From: Anaerocolumna xylanovorans DSM 12503
GTDB taxonomy: Bacteria > Bacillota > Clostridia > Lachnospirales > Lachnospiraceae
Length of the DNA: 26,915 nucleotides
NCBI RefSeq assembly: GCF_900143645.1
Contig: NZ_FRFD01000010.1
Span: forward strand, 1 to 26,915
Direction of reading: 5' to 3'
Shown here: in pieces, positions 6,983-14,540 of the stretch
How the letters are laid out: each line of letters opens with the position of its first letter
Position numbering within the stretch: the stretch's first letter is position 1
The notes under the pieces: model-generated
Seen by the model: only the letters and a program-made list of their open reading frames with translations
Databases searched by the model: none
Told to the model about the DNA's origin: nothing
Made by a program: the position numbers and the translations under genes

Positions 6983-8776
6983 CTAACAAATCATAAAATT
7001 AGCTACACCAATATTCTTTAAAGTAACCTTTGGTTTACAGCCTGAGCACATTGCTGACTTATTGGAAGGGCAGACCTCAAGTACATAGCAGGCATCATAA
7101 GGAACTTCAAATTTAAAACACCCATAACGGCTTATAGTTTCGCAGTAAAGAAGGTTTTTATAATCATTGCATACGGAATACAGCTTAACATCCCACTCAT
7201 GGGACTTGCTGCAATCACATCCCCACACGCAGCCAAATATGATTCCTGGTGTTATGAGACAATCCTTTGTATCTGGGCATACCGGGCATTCCCTAGGCTC
7301 TGAAGGGATAGGAACCGGTACAGGAACAGGTACAGGGAAGGGAATAATCTCTGGTTCTGTTTCCGGGCAGGCAGGGCATTCCGGACAAGTCATTGCCGGC
7401 ATGGTATGGGCTGGCGGTGTAGGCGTCGGTCTTGGCACAGTCGGCCTGGGCGGTGTCGGTCTTGGCATAGTCGGCATCGTCTGTACCGGCGGCGTCGGTC
7501 TTGTTGGCATCGTTGGCATCGTCTGTACCGGCGGTATTGGTCTTGTTGGCATCGTCGGCATCGTCTGTACCGGCGGCGTCGGTCTTGGCATAGTCGGCAT
7601 CGTCTGTACCGGCGGTGTCGGTCTTGTCGGCATAGTCGGCATTGGCTGTACCGGTGGTGTCGGCATGGTCGGCATCGTCTGTACCGGCGGTGTTGGTACC
7701 GGCATAGTTGGCATTGGCTGTACCGGCGGTGTTGGCTGCGGCTGTGCGCTCCCGCATACTACTCCTCCTACAAAAGGATACAGATGAAATTCAAAACCGC
7801 TGTTAGCATTCACTGCAAAGCTTCCAAGAGCAACGCTGCCGCTTACATGGCCTCCTGTCTGATGCCCATGAAACATGGCCTGTGGTGCTAAGATACTTCC
7901 CCATATATCAGACGGCTGTTCCATGTGAATATGCTGGGCATCTTCAAATACATATAATGTATGGTTTGCCTTACTTTCTTCCCCCATAACTCCATATTGC
8001 AGATGGGCATGATCACCGGATAAAATACGTACGATAACAAGACTGCCTTCCGGCACCTCTGCTCTGATACCTTTGGTAATAAGACCATTTGGTCTGGCAT
8101 CAATCTGGAATACATTCTGGGTCGGATTGTTTCCTCTTAATACCCATTCATGGTAATTATCTGTAATTGTTCCGTTAACAGGCAATTCTTCAATACAGCT
8201 CTTAAAGGCTTCCACACTGTCTCTGGCATTACTGAAAAAGCCATTTACATCTGCTTGAATCCTTTCTGCCGGGATATAACGGGGTACATCGTAACTGGAT
8301 ATCAGATAATGATTTTCTTTATCCGCAGGCTCCCAATATCTGCTTCCTCCGGCTGCCTGATAGAGGTAAGCAAGTTCCTGCTTCTGGTTCGTCATACCAT
8401 CCTTTCCAATCAGGTAAGTGCTCCCCTTGGCAACATTGAAACGTCCATCGCCTACAACATGGCCAACAACTACAAGGGGTCCCATAAGAGTAGTGTCTCC
8501 TCCTACCATAAAACGAACCAAATCAGGGGAGTAGCCAACCTCAATCCGGCCGTTTTCCCTTTCAAATCCAACACTTAAGCCTCTTGGACTGTAATAATTC
8601 CCACCTACGGCCATAGCTCCTTCTACATCCACAATATTATTGGCATCTCCAAATACAATTACATTAAAGCCCGATGCCAGGCCAAAAGGAGTGCCTTCTA
8701 TATCGTACCATCTGATATCATCATAGGGTATACCAACGCCTGATATAGCCTCATTGTAATAATAACTATCACTCAT
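6983..8776 (-). CDS. Choice-of-anchor A family protein with Pro/Thr repeat stalk and Cys-rich tail
   Basis: The 597-residue protein has three parts. Residues 1 to about 340 match the choice-of-anchor A domain: GFNVIVFGDANN, VEGAMAVGGNYYS and a late WGSILAPQAMFHGH block. Residues about 347-462 are a low-complexity stalk of seven VQxMPTMP units. The tail (about 465-597) holds many Cys-Pro pairs, a VPVPVPVPIP run and a final Cys-rich segment that could be a small beta-sandwich. Such proteins are normally exported and surface-bound, yet this one begins MSDSYYYNEAISG with no signal peptide, no LPxTG motif and no membrane segment. A role on the spore surface, assembled from the mother cell, would explain this but is inference. 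AGGAGA lies 8 bases before the ATG. It is a single-gene unit. Confidence 0.8.
   Translation of the reverse strand: MSDSYYYNEAISGVGIPYDDIRWYDIEGTPFGLASGFNVIVFGDANNIVDVEGAMAVGGNYYSPRGLSVGFERENGRIEVGYSPDLVRFMVGGDTTLMGPLVVVGHVVGDGRFNVAKGSTYLIGKDGMTNQKQELAYLYQAAGGSRYWEPADKENHYLISSYDVPRYIPAERIQADVNGFFSNARDSVEAFKSCIEELPVNGTITDNYHEWVLRGNNPTQNVFQIDARPNGLITKGIRAEVPEGSLVIVRILSGDHAHLQYGVMGEESKANHTLYVFEDAQHIHMEQPSDIWGSILAPQAMFHGHQTGGHVSGSVALGSFAVNANSGFEFHLYPFVGGVVCGSAQPQPTPPVQPMPTMPVPTPPVQTMPTMPTPPVQPMPTMPTRPTPPVQTMPTMPRPTPPVQTMPTMPTRPIPPVQTMPTMPTRPTPPVQTMPTMPRPTPPRPTVPRPTPTPPAHTMPAMTCPECPACPETEPEIIPFPVPVPVPVPIPSEPRECPVCPDTKDCLITPGIIFGCVWGCDCSKSHEWDVKLYSVCNDYKNLLYCETISRYGCFKFEVPYDACYVLEVCPSNKSAMCSGCKPKVTLKNIGVANFMIC
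7390..7735 (-). repeat. Coding tandem repeat (VQTMPTMP-x-PTPP stalk)
   Basis: About 345 bp is made of degenerate units of roughly 33-45 bp centred on GGCATCGTCTGTACCGGCGG (plus-strand sense). Each encodes VQ(T/P)MPTMP followed by a variable TRPTPP, RPTPP, VPTPP or TPP spacer. Seven VQxMPTMP units can be counted. Spacer lengths differ by whole codons, so units expand and contract without breaking the frame. Local GC is much higher than in the flanks. Confidence 0.9.
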
Positions 8777-8792
8777 ACATTCTCCTGTATAT

Positions 8793-8806
8793 TACCGTAC
8801 ACGGTA
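8793..8806. promoter_or_regulatory. Small dyad upstream of the choice-of-anchor A gene
   Basis: TACCGT and ACGGTA are inverted around AC, with further weak symmetry outside (TGTAT and TACA). It lies about 17 bases upstream of the start codon, next to the ribosome site, where a bound regulator or RNA structure could act. Nothing known was matched. Confidence 0.3.
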
Positions 8807-8897
8807 TACATATTCTCAATTCATTTTATTCTATCAATGAATATTTGTTCCGGTTCACCGGAGAAAAATACTTATATAATGAGTAAGAAAGTTTTAA

Positions 8898-8968
8898 TTG
8901 ACATAACCTTAATTATTGTTATAATAAAAAAAAGCAAAGGAGCTTATAATATGCCCCTTTGCCTTTTT
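8898..8968 (+). promoter_or_regulatory. Chemoreceptor gene promoter with terminator-like 5' hairpin
   Basis: TTGACA (8898-8903) and TATAAT (8920-8925) are 16 bp apart. The expected transcript starts near 8932 and at once forms a hairpin: GCAAAGG (8934-8940) pairs with CCTTTGC (8956-8962), followed by CTTTTTATTTT. Read on the minus strand the same hairpin is followed by eight T, so it could also stop antisense transcription. It stands about 45 bases before the chemoreceptor start codon. Confidence 0.6.
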
Positions 8969-9009
8969 ATTTTCACAGGAAGACAAAAAATGGGAGGAGT
9001 TTTTTACTT

Positions 9010-10518
9010 ATGAGAAAAATAAAAACAATAGCCAGTCTGTACAACGAATCCAAAAGTATAGCAGATGGTATGCACCAGATGTCAAAAGGCTATTTGGATG
9101 CCCACATAACTCAGGACGAGAATCTTCTTTTGGCAGATTTGGCAACAGATTTTAATAACATCACCTGTCTCCTAAACAACTATATCCGGGAAATCACCCA
9201 TGTTATATCCCATCTTTCCGCCGGCGATATGACAATAAGCCCGGACCCCAATGTCCATTTTAACGGTGATTTCATACCCATAAAAAATGCCCTTACCAAA
9301 ATCGGCAATTCCCTGAAAGATACCTTCGGTTCTATATCACAGCTGTCTCATCAGATTGATTCCATGTGTGCCAGACTGCAGCAATCCTCCAATACCATTG
9401 CTCAAAATGCTTCCAGAGAAGCCCAAATGATATCTGATATATCAAAAACAATGACAGACATCACCTACAAGACCGTGTTAAATGCCAAAAATGCGGAAGC
9501 CACCTCTCAGTATACATTAGAAGCAAAGAAGGAGGCAGAAACCGGACAGGAATACATGAACCGGATGTTAACCTCAATCGAAGCTGTTCAGGCCTCCACC
9601 AAGGATATCGGACATGTCATAGATATCATACATAATATTGCTTCCCAGACAAAGCTGCTTGCACTCAATGCCTCCATAGAAGCCGCAAGAGCCGGAGAAG
9701 CCGGCAACGGCTTTGCCGTGGTGGCAGAACAGGTAGGGACCCTTGCTTCCCAAAGTTCGGATGCCGTAAAGCAGACTACTGAACTGATTACCCGGAATAG
9801 CGAAAAAGTACAGGAAAGCATGGAAATCACTGTTCTGGCAGCACAAAACCTGACCTCAATCCTCACTTCCGTAGACAAGACCGCTGCCCTAAGCACAGAA
9901 ATCGCAGAAGCCTCCAAGGATCAGGAAAATGAGCTGAAAAGTATCTCCGAGATTATTGGAACCCTATCGCTTTCCGAACAGGATAACGCCGCCTTTGCCA
10001 TGGAGAATGCCGCCAGTACAATTACCCTTTTAGAAGAGTCAAACAGCTTAAAGGAGCTTATAAGCCATTTCCGTATAAGAGAAGACTATCTTATAAAGAA
10101 AGACAAGCAGCAGGATGCACTTTATGAAAAGAACCTTATGAAAGAATTGACCGGTCTCGTTGCTCCCGTTTCCGAAACTCCGGACATGGACCGTTTACTT
10201 TCCGATTATATAAAAAATAGAAAAGATTTGGAGTGTATTTACGTCATGGATGAAAATGGTATTCAGATAAGCCACACAATTCTGCATCCTATGATACAGA
10301 CAGAAAACAATATAGAATTTAAACCCGGCCTTCCGGGGGATGACTTCACCTCGAAGAAATACTTCCGCCAGGCAATCCTGTTAAAAGGAGACATCTACAG
10401 TTCCTTTGACTATATCTCCGGGGCTACGGGCAAATTGTGCCGCACAATCTCACAGCTCTATGAGAACAAGGACGGCAAAAAGTCCGTTATGTGTGCTGAT
10501 ATTAGCTGTATATTTTAA
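9010..10518 (+). CDS. Soluble methyl-accepting chemotaxis protein with C-terminal Cache-like sensor
   Basis: The 502-residue product is a chemoreceptor. Residues about 60-110 look like a HAMP-type linker. The signalling helices follow with the conserved hairpin tip at about 211-247 (LLALNASIEAARAGEAGNGF, AVVAEQVGTLA), which contacts CheA and CheW. There is no membrane helix, so it is cytoplasmic. Residues about 397-502 (YVMDENGIQISHT, then KKYFRQAILLKGDIYSSFDYISGATGK split by short gaps, then a closing Cys-containing strand) resemble a PDC/Cache sensor placed after the signalling domain. An alternative TTG start at 8959 would overlap the leader hairpin; ATG 9010 follows TGGGAGGAG and is preferred. 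The ligand is unknown. No other chemotaxis gene is nearby. Confidence 0.92.
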   Translation: MRKIKTIASLYNESKSIADGMHQMSKGYLDAHITQDENLLLADLATDFNNITCLLNNYIREITHVISHLSAGDMTISPDPNVHFNGDFIPIKNALTKIGNSLKDTFGSISQLSHQIDSMCARLQQSSNTIAQNASREAQMISDISKTMTDITYKTVLNAKNAEATSQYTLEAKKEAETGQEYMNRMLTSIEAVQASTKDIGHVIDIIHNIASQTKLLALNASIEAARAGEAGNGFAVVAEQVGTLASQSSDAVKQTTELITRNSEKVQESMEITVLAAQNLTSILTSVDKTAALSTEIAEASKDQENELKSISEIIGTLSLSEQDNAAFAMENAASTITLLEESNSLKELISHFRIREDYLIKKDKQQDALYEKNLMKELTGLVAPVSETPDMDRLLSDYIKNRKDLECIYVMDENGIQISHTILHPMIQTENNIEFKPGLPGDDFTSKKYFRQAILLKGDIYSSFDYISGATGKLCRTISQLYENKDGKKSVMCADISCIF

Positions 10519-10527
10519 ATCAAAAAT

Positions 10528-10567
10528 CTCCCATCTGATTACTTACGGCAAGTATATCAAGTGGGAG
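10528..10567 (+). terminator. Hairpin after the chemoreceptor gene
   Basis: CTCCCA (10528-10533) pairs with TGGGAG (10562-10567), and an inner stem pairs CTGATTACTT with AAGTATATCA imperfectly around ACGGC. It starts 9 bases after the stop. The following tract (CAATCTTTCC) is only moderately T-rich. Confidence 0.55.
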
Positions 10568-10724
10568 CAATCTTTCCGATAAATATCGATCTCCTTTCAG
10601 GAAACTTTTCTTATCATAACTTCAACAACTTTATAGTAGACTGTTGTCCCGCTTCGTTCCGTTGCACATTCCAGGTGTTGTTTATATCTGGAAGATTTGA
10701 TATACTGATATCAGATCTAATTGA

Positions 10725-10829
10725 AACGGAATTAAAACCATTTCTCTTCGGGCAGAGGCTGATGGCGTAAGTTTATACAAAAAAATGGGCTTTAGGGAAT
10801 GCTTTAAAAGAGTCGTTGCAAGCATTTAA
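10725..10829 (+). pseudogene. C-terminal fragment of a GNAT acetyltransferase
   Basis: The frame starting after a TGA at 10722 reads a typical GNAT end: RAEADGVSLYKKMGFRE, then a short basic tail and TAA at 10827-10829. The (A)xxLYxKMGF motif is the acetyl-CoA-binding helix and strand 5 region of the family. No start codon, ribosome site or N-terminal half is present, so this is a remnant. It is unrelated in detail to the intact GNAT gene that follows. The rest of 10568-10874 shows nothing else I can support. Confidence 0.6.
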
Positions 10830-10874
10830 TAAGAGTTAACGACGTGGAAGAAAATATGATTGGAGCATAAACAA

Positions 10875-11408
10875 ATGAAATTTATCACAACAGACCGATT
10901 AATTATTAGAAGATTTACCCCGGATGATTGGAAGGATTTATATGAGTACCTCTCAAACGAGAAAGTTGTATTCTATGAACCCTATGATGTCTTTTCAGAA
11001 GATGCCTGTAAGAAAGAAGCAATTGAAAGGGCCAAGGACGAAGCTTTTTGGGCTGTGTGCTTAAAAAATAATAAAGTAATTGGAAATTTGTATTTAGCAA
11101 AGCAGGATTTTGATACCTGGGAACTGGGCTATGTTTTCAATGAAAAATATCATAATAAAGGCTATGCAACAGAAAGCGGAAAAGCAATCATCGATTTTGC
11201 TTTCAATGAATTAAAAGCAAGAAGAATTGTTGCAATGTGTAATCCTTTAAATTCCTCTTCATGGAAATTGCTTGAAAGACTGAACATGAGGCGTGAGGGA
11301 CATTTATTACAAAACATCTATTTCAAAAAGGATGAAAACAATCGACCTATCTGGGTGGATACCTATGAATATGCAATACTGTTTGATGAATGGTTTGGGA
11401 ACAATTAA
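10875..11408 (+). CDS. GNAT family N-acetyltransferase (RimJ/RimL type)
   Basis: This 177-residue enzyme transfers an acetyl group from acetyl-CoA to an amine. It has the layout of the RimJ/RimL-like branch: ITTDRLIIRRFTPDDWKDLY at the start, the WELGYVFNEKYHNKGYATES segment that forms the acetyl-CoA pyrophosphate loop, IVAMCNPLNSSSWKLLERLN, and a closing GHLLQNIYFKK strand. ATG 10875 follows GGAGCATAAACAA and is better than the TTG at 10860. The substrate could be a ribosomal protein N-terminus or a small amine; sequence does not say. Codon use is AT-rich. It stands alone between remnants. Confidence 0.9.
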   Translation: MKFITTDRLIIRRFTPDDWKDLYEYLSNEKVVFYEPYDVFSEDACKKEAIERAKDEAFWAVCLKNNKVIGNLYLAKQDFDTWELGYVFNEKYHNKGYATESGKAIIDFAFNELKARRIVAMCNPLNSSSWKLLERLNMRREGHLLQNIYFKKDENNRPIWVDTYEYAILFDEWFGNN

Positions 11409-11415
11409 AATAATA

Positions 11416-11533
11416 AACTGAAAAAAGCTATAATTTATTTTATAAGTAAAAAATCGAGATATCTTTAAAAAATATCTCGATTTCTATGGGTATTTTGGGA
11501 ATTATAATGCTTCATATTAATATTCTTATTTAG
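11416..11533 (+). pseudogene. Frameshifted copy of the 3' end of the 14161-14499 membrane protein gene
   Basis: About 118 bp aligns along its whole length to 14378-14499 with only one gap. It begins KLKKAIIYFISKK, as in the intact gene (KLKKAVIYFISKK), loses one base at about 11453, then resumes in the shifted frame as ISMGIL, GIIMLHINILI and a TAG stop at 11531-11533. The intact gene ends IIMGIS, GIIILNINIFI. No 5' part is present. The last 8 bases overlap the antisense end of the DUF2264 gene. Confidence 0.75.
11451..11483. terminator. Perfect 12-bp hairpin inside the remnant
   Basis: AAATCGAGATAT (11451-11462) and ATATCTCGATTT (11472-11483) form a 12-bp stem with a 9-base loop, 43 bases after the GNAT stop and 43 bases after the end of the convergent DUF2264 gene. 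The equivalent place in the 14 kb copy is not palindromic. It may end transcripts from both sides. Confidence 0.6.
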
Positions 11534-13253
11534 GTCTTAAAGCAGCTCCGGCCTCAACATAAGTGCAAATGGTATAAGTGCCTTTCTCAAAAGAAAATTT
11601 ATAATAGGGTATAGCCGTCCTTGGATATAAAATATTAGTATTGGGCTCTGCTAAAAATTCACCTGCCAGGCCGTTACCCGCTAAAAGCTGTATTATACTA
11701 TAATCCTTTTCTGTAGCAATATATGCCTTTGCTTCCTGGCAATCCTTTGTTAAATCCCTGTAATTGTCCACTGGTATACCAAACCCACATTCCACTGCTT
11801 CACAAGGAAAATCCAAGGTAATGGTATGTGTCCTTTTATGCCCCTTATTGCATATCTCCAATACGGTTGTTACTTCTATTCCGTCCAATGGCGACCAAAT
11901 ACTTTTAATCGAAGTTTCCTCCACAATTACTTCTTTGCATTGACGCCGTACAAAATATACGCCATCCCGGCAAAAAGCTAACATATTATCCGGTGCCGCC
12001 TGATCCAGCTTATAATAGGAACGGGGAACATGAAATCCATAACGGCTGGAATAAGCAAATTTAGCATATTTCTCTGCTGAATGAACCGGGTCAAATCCAG
12101 GATATTGGCCGGAAGCCAGTACAACTACATTATCTTTATCCTGCCTGGACACTAACATCATTGGATGTTCCAATTTTTTAACAGAATCCAATTTAGGAAG
12201 CGGTTCCTCTTTTGTACTCCAAAATGGATGTGATTCCGGCAGCGCCAATATAAGAAAACTTTTAAAAGCCCAGTATGGAGAGCCCGGAGAATTATAGCCC
12301 TCCGCCATGTTCAGATTTGGATAACCATATCCTATTGTTAAGCCGCCGCTTCTATCCAGAATCGGCTTAGAAAACCAATATCTGAAATGACGGTTTATAA
12401 TTCCTTTCACTACCCCCAAAGGGAATGTATCCACCCCTGCAAATACTGTGGCACACCAAAATGCACATTGTGCAAAGCGATACGTAAGTGAACGTCCATA
12501 AGGTATTGCCTCACCATTTTCAGAAAACCAGTAGATAAAATCTTTTGCAAACTCTTTTGCTCTTGTACAAAACCGCTCACACCGTACCTTGTCAGATTCT
12601 TTTCTGAATTTCACATAAATCATTGAGTAAAAATGGATGGCAAATGAAATATAGTAATCCCTTTGCTTTGTCTTACCGTCAGAGTACCAGCCATCTCCCA
12701 GATAAAAAGATTCTATTGTCTGCAAATCTTCTTCTATTTTATGTTCAGTATTACAAGCCCCAACACTTTGTAATGCTGTATTTACTAAAACCCTGAAAAA
12801 ATACCAGTTATTCACCGGTAAAGAATAATCATTAATCTGATAAAGCCACGCCTGAAATTCTGACTTTTCATTTTCGCTTAGTGGTTCCCATACCTTTTCT
12901 GGCGTTAGCAACAGCCCCAGTGCCATAGGCGCCATCTCTACAAAAGCCTGATGGCTGTTGCAAAGCTTACCCCATCCTCCAGGGTTCGATGATTTGGTAC
13001 CAGCCTTAATTCCTGCCAGTATTTCCTGCTGCATAAAACTTGAACCGCATCCGGCCCATAAAGGGACCAGCCCCCATAGAATTCTGGCAACTCCCTCTAA
13101 TCCTATTGTCTTATCATCATAGAGTGTTGCTGTCTCCCCTAAATGTAAGCTGGTAAAATCTGATGAAAATTCCGACCGTATATTTTCACATAGCGTAACC
13201 AGGCAATTTTCATAATCCTGCCTGGTTGTAAAACTGAATCCCTGTCTTAGCAT
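11526..13253 (-). CDS. DUF2264 family protein (probable carbohydrate-active enzyme)
   Basis: The 575-residue protein matches the DUF2264 pattern: LEGVARILWGLVPLWAG near residue 52, WGKLCNSHQAFVEMAPMALGLLL, then WEPLSENEKSEFQAWLYQIN and the NNWYFFRVLVNTALQ helix, an alpha/alpha-barrel arrangement. A beta-rich C-terminal domain follows from about residue 370. I associate this family with CAZy GH154 beta-glucuronidases, but I could not check that. There is no signal peptide, so it should act on imported oligosaccharides. The ATG follows AAGGAGTAGAATAACGG. That ribosome site overlaps the stop of a phosphorylase remnant 8 bases upstream, so the two genes were once coupled. Confidence 0.85.
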   Translation of the reverse strand: MLRQGFSFTTRQDYENCLVTLCENIRSEFSSDFTSLHLGETATLYDDKTIGLEGVARILWGLVPLWAGCGSSFMQQEILAGIKAGTKSSNPGGWGKLCNSHQAFVEMAPMALGLLLTPEKVWEPLSENEKSEFQAWLYQINDYSLPVNNWYFFRVLVNTALQSVGACNTEHKIEEDLQTIESFYLGDGWYSDGKTKQRDYYISFAIHFYSMIYVKFRKESDKVRCERFCTRAKEFAKDFIYWFSENGEAIPYGRSLTYRFAQCAFWCATVFAGVDTFPLGVVKGIINRHFRYWFSKPILDRSGGLTIGYGYPNLNMAEGYNSPGSPYWAFKSFLILALPESHPFWSTKEEPLPKLDSVKKLEHPMMLVSRQDKDNVVVLASGQYPGFDPVHSAEKYAKFAYSSRYGFHVPRSYYKLDQAAPDNMLAFCRDGVYFVRRQCKEVIVEETSIKSIWSPLDGIEVTTVLEICNKGHKRTHTITLDFPCEAVECGFGIPVDNYRDLTKDCQEAKAYIATEKDYSIIQLLAGNGLAGEFLAEPNTNILYPRTAIPYYKFSFEKGTYTICTYVEAGAALRPK

Positions 13254-13261
13254 CCGTTATT

Positions 13262-13429
13262 CTACTCCTTTCCTGTTTTTATATAAACATTATAGCTCCT
13301 CCCATTTTCATAAGGAAGTAAATTATCCTGAATCTGCATCCCATCCACTATTATAGACGAAACCTCACTGCGAATAATCTGAATATGATACTTTGCATTA
13401 TTAAATTTACGGATGCAGGTTACTTTGAT
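13262..13429 (-). pseudogene. C-terminal remnant of a GH94-like sugar phosphorylase gene
   Basis: Read on the minus strand, an open stretch of about 55 codons ends with TAG at 13262-13264, 8 bases before the DUF2264 start. It reads VTCIRKFNNAKYHIQI, then SSIIVDGMQIQDNLLPYENG and a short VYIKTGKE tail. The VDGxxIxxNLLP(Y/F)xxG ending is typical of cellobiose and related phosphorylases of GH94 (former GT36). A stop lies directly upstream in the same frame, and the rest of the roughly 800-codon gene is missing. The gene was probably deleted or displaced when the DNA to the right arrived. Confidence 0.6.
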
Positions 13430-13503
13430 CTAAATAATAGAGTTGGGTCAATATTTAAATCATGCAGCGGTAATAAGTAAGTATGCTATTTCTACACAAA
13501 ATA

Positions 13504-13524
13504 CGTTTTATATAACATAAAACG
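13504..13524. repeat. Short perfect inverted repeat
   Basis: CGTTTTAT (13504-13511) and ATAAAACG (13517-13524) are inverted around ATAAC, about 100 bases upstream of the secreted-protein gene. It could be an operator or the end of a transcript; no T tract decides it. The surrounding 13433-13625 shows no other gene. Confidence 0.4.
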
Positions 13525-13625
13525 CCTTATTCATTACATTTCCCTCATTGAGCAAACAATTTTTGCTAATATTTACTTGCAACAAATTAAGTAAACCATC
13601 ATTAAATTATGAGGAGGAAATGTTT

Positions 13626-14130
13626 ATGAAGTTATTGAAAAAAAAGCTAATTAGTTGTATTATTACTATGTGTATGGTCGCAGGGGTATTGTTTAATCCA
13701 GCGGTGGTAAGTGCTGAATCTGGTGGAACGGGAATGTTGGTAGATATTGGGTCTAAGTACACTTTTACATTTAGACCCGGCGATCTCCAGGTTGCGTATT
13801 TTTCTACAGGTGATGCAGGCAGCTATAAAGTCTGGGATAGAGGCTATCGGAAAAAACAAAGCTGCTAATATTATAGGGATGATAATGGGATCATATGGCA
13901 TATTGCAAATACCTTCCTTAAGTGATTTGGAGCGTTCATCAATTAAAGAGGCTACTAATGATTTTAAATACGGGTTGAAGATAACTAGTGTTACCTCTTT
14001 ATATAATGGTACAACTGTAACCCAAAACCTTTATAATCCTTGGACAGCATATCTTTCTACAAAAATAGGAAGCGGTGAACAAAGCTATACTGGTACTTTT
14101 ACCGATGATATAAAAGTGCTATGGTATTAA
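13626..14130 (+). pseudogene. Small secreted protein gene, split by a frameshift
   Basis: A clear signal peptide starts at ATG 13626 after AGGAGG: KKK, then a hydrophobic run and AVVSAES as cleavage region. The first frame ends at 13868. The rest continues in the frame one base further on, from about 13815 (AAIKSGIEAIGKNKAANIIG) to TAA at 14128-14130. Joined, the product would have about 165 residues: a signal peptide, a short beta part, a central hydrophobic Gly/Ala helix region, and an end with YNPWTAYLSTKIGSGEQSYT. No family was recognised. Size, export and the neighbouring small membrane protein recall bacteriocin or toxin loci, but that is inference. A sequencing error must be excluded. 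No slippery motif was seen at the joint. Confidence 0.6.
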
Positions 14131-14160
14131 ATAATAACTCGAAGTAATGTTGGAGAAAAT

Positions 14161-14499
14161 ATGTTTATAAAAGAAATCGATAATAATGAGAAAGTAATCA
14201 AAAAGGATTTTTATGCAAGCTTATTAATGACTATCTTTGTAGTAACTTTAACTATTTTAAAGAACGTCTTCTTTCCTAAAATAAATCACATTACAAATAT
14301 AAGCATAATTGGTGACACGCTAATATTTATATGCCTTATATTATTTGATGTAATGTCACTCTACAAATACTTAGTATTAAAATTGAAAAAGGCTGTAATC
14401 TATTTTATAAGTAAAAAAGTAGAGATTTTTTTGAAAAATATCTCAATTATTATGGGTATTTCAGGAATTATAATACTTAATATTAATATTTTTATTTAA
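14161..14499 (+). CDS. Small three-helix membrane protein
   Basis: The 112-residue product has a charged N-terminus, then three likely membrane helices: about residues 18-39 (YASLLMTIFVVTLTIL), 46-72 (ISIIGDTLIFICLILFDVMS) and 88-112 (ISIIMGISGIIILNI). A basic loop (KLKKAVIYFISKK) separates the last two. No family was recognised. ATG 14161 follows TTGGAGAAAAT. It starts 30 bases after the secreted-protein gene, so the two are probably one unit, and it might be an immunity or export partner. A frameshifted copy of its last 40 codons lies at 11416-11533. Confidence 0.75.
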   Translation: MFIKEIDNNEKVIKKDFYASLLMTIFVVTLTILKNVFFPKINHITNISIIGDTLIFICLILFDVMSLYKYLVLKLKKAVIYFISKKVEIFLKNISIIMGISGIIILNINIFI

Positions 14500-14510
14500 T
14501 TATAAAGTAT

Positions 14511-14540
14511 AAGAGGAGGCTTCAAGTACCTCCTCTTTTT
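14511..14540. terminator. Bidirectional terminator
   Basis: AAGAGGAGG (14511-14519) and CCTCCTCTT (14529-14537) form a 9-bp stem with a 9-base loop, and TTT follows on the plus strand. It lies between the convergent membrane-protein and LytTR genes and ends 1 base from the LytTR stop. Confidence 0.85.

Noticed and set aside
7390..7735. Regular repeats resembling a CRISPR array
   Set aside because: The units are contiguous, vary by whole codons and encode a Pro/Thr stalk. There are no unique spacers.
7167..7891. Long plus-strand frames over the repeat stalk of the choice-of-anchor A gene
   Set aside because: They are antisense readings of a repetitive GC-rich coding region and give only Gly/Val or Arg/Trp/His repeats, with no ribosome site.
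10561..10770. 69-codon plus-strand frame
   Set aside because: No start context, no family resemblance, and its end overlaps the GNAT fragment in a better frame.
13626..14130. Programmed ribosomal frameshift
   Set aside because: No slippery sequence, stimulatory hairpin or internal ribosome-like site was seen at the frame change.
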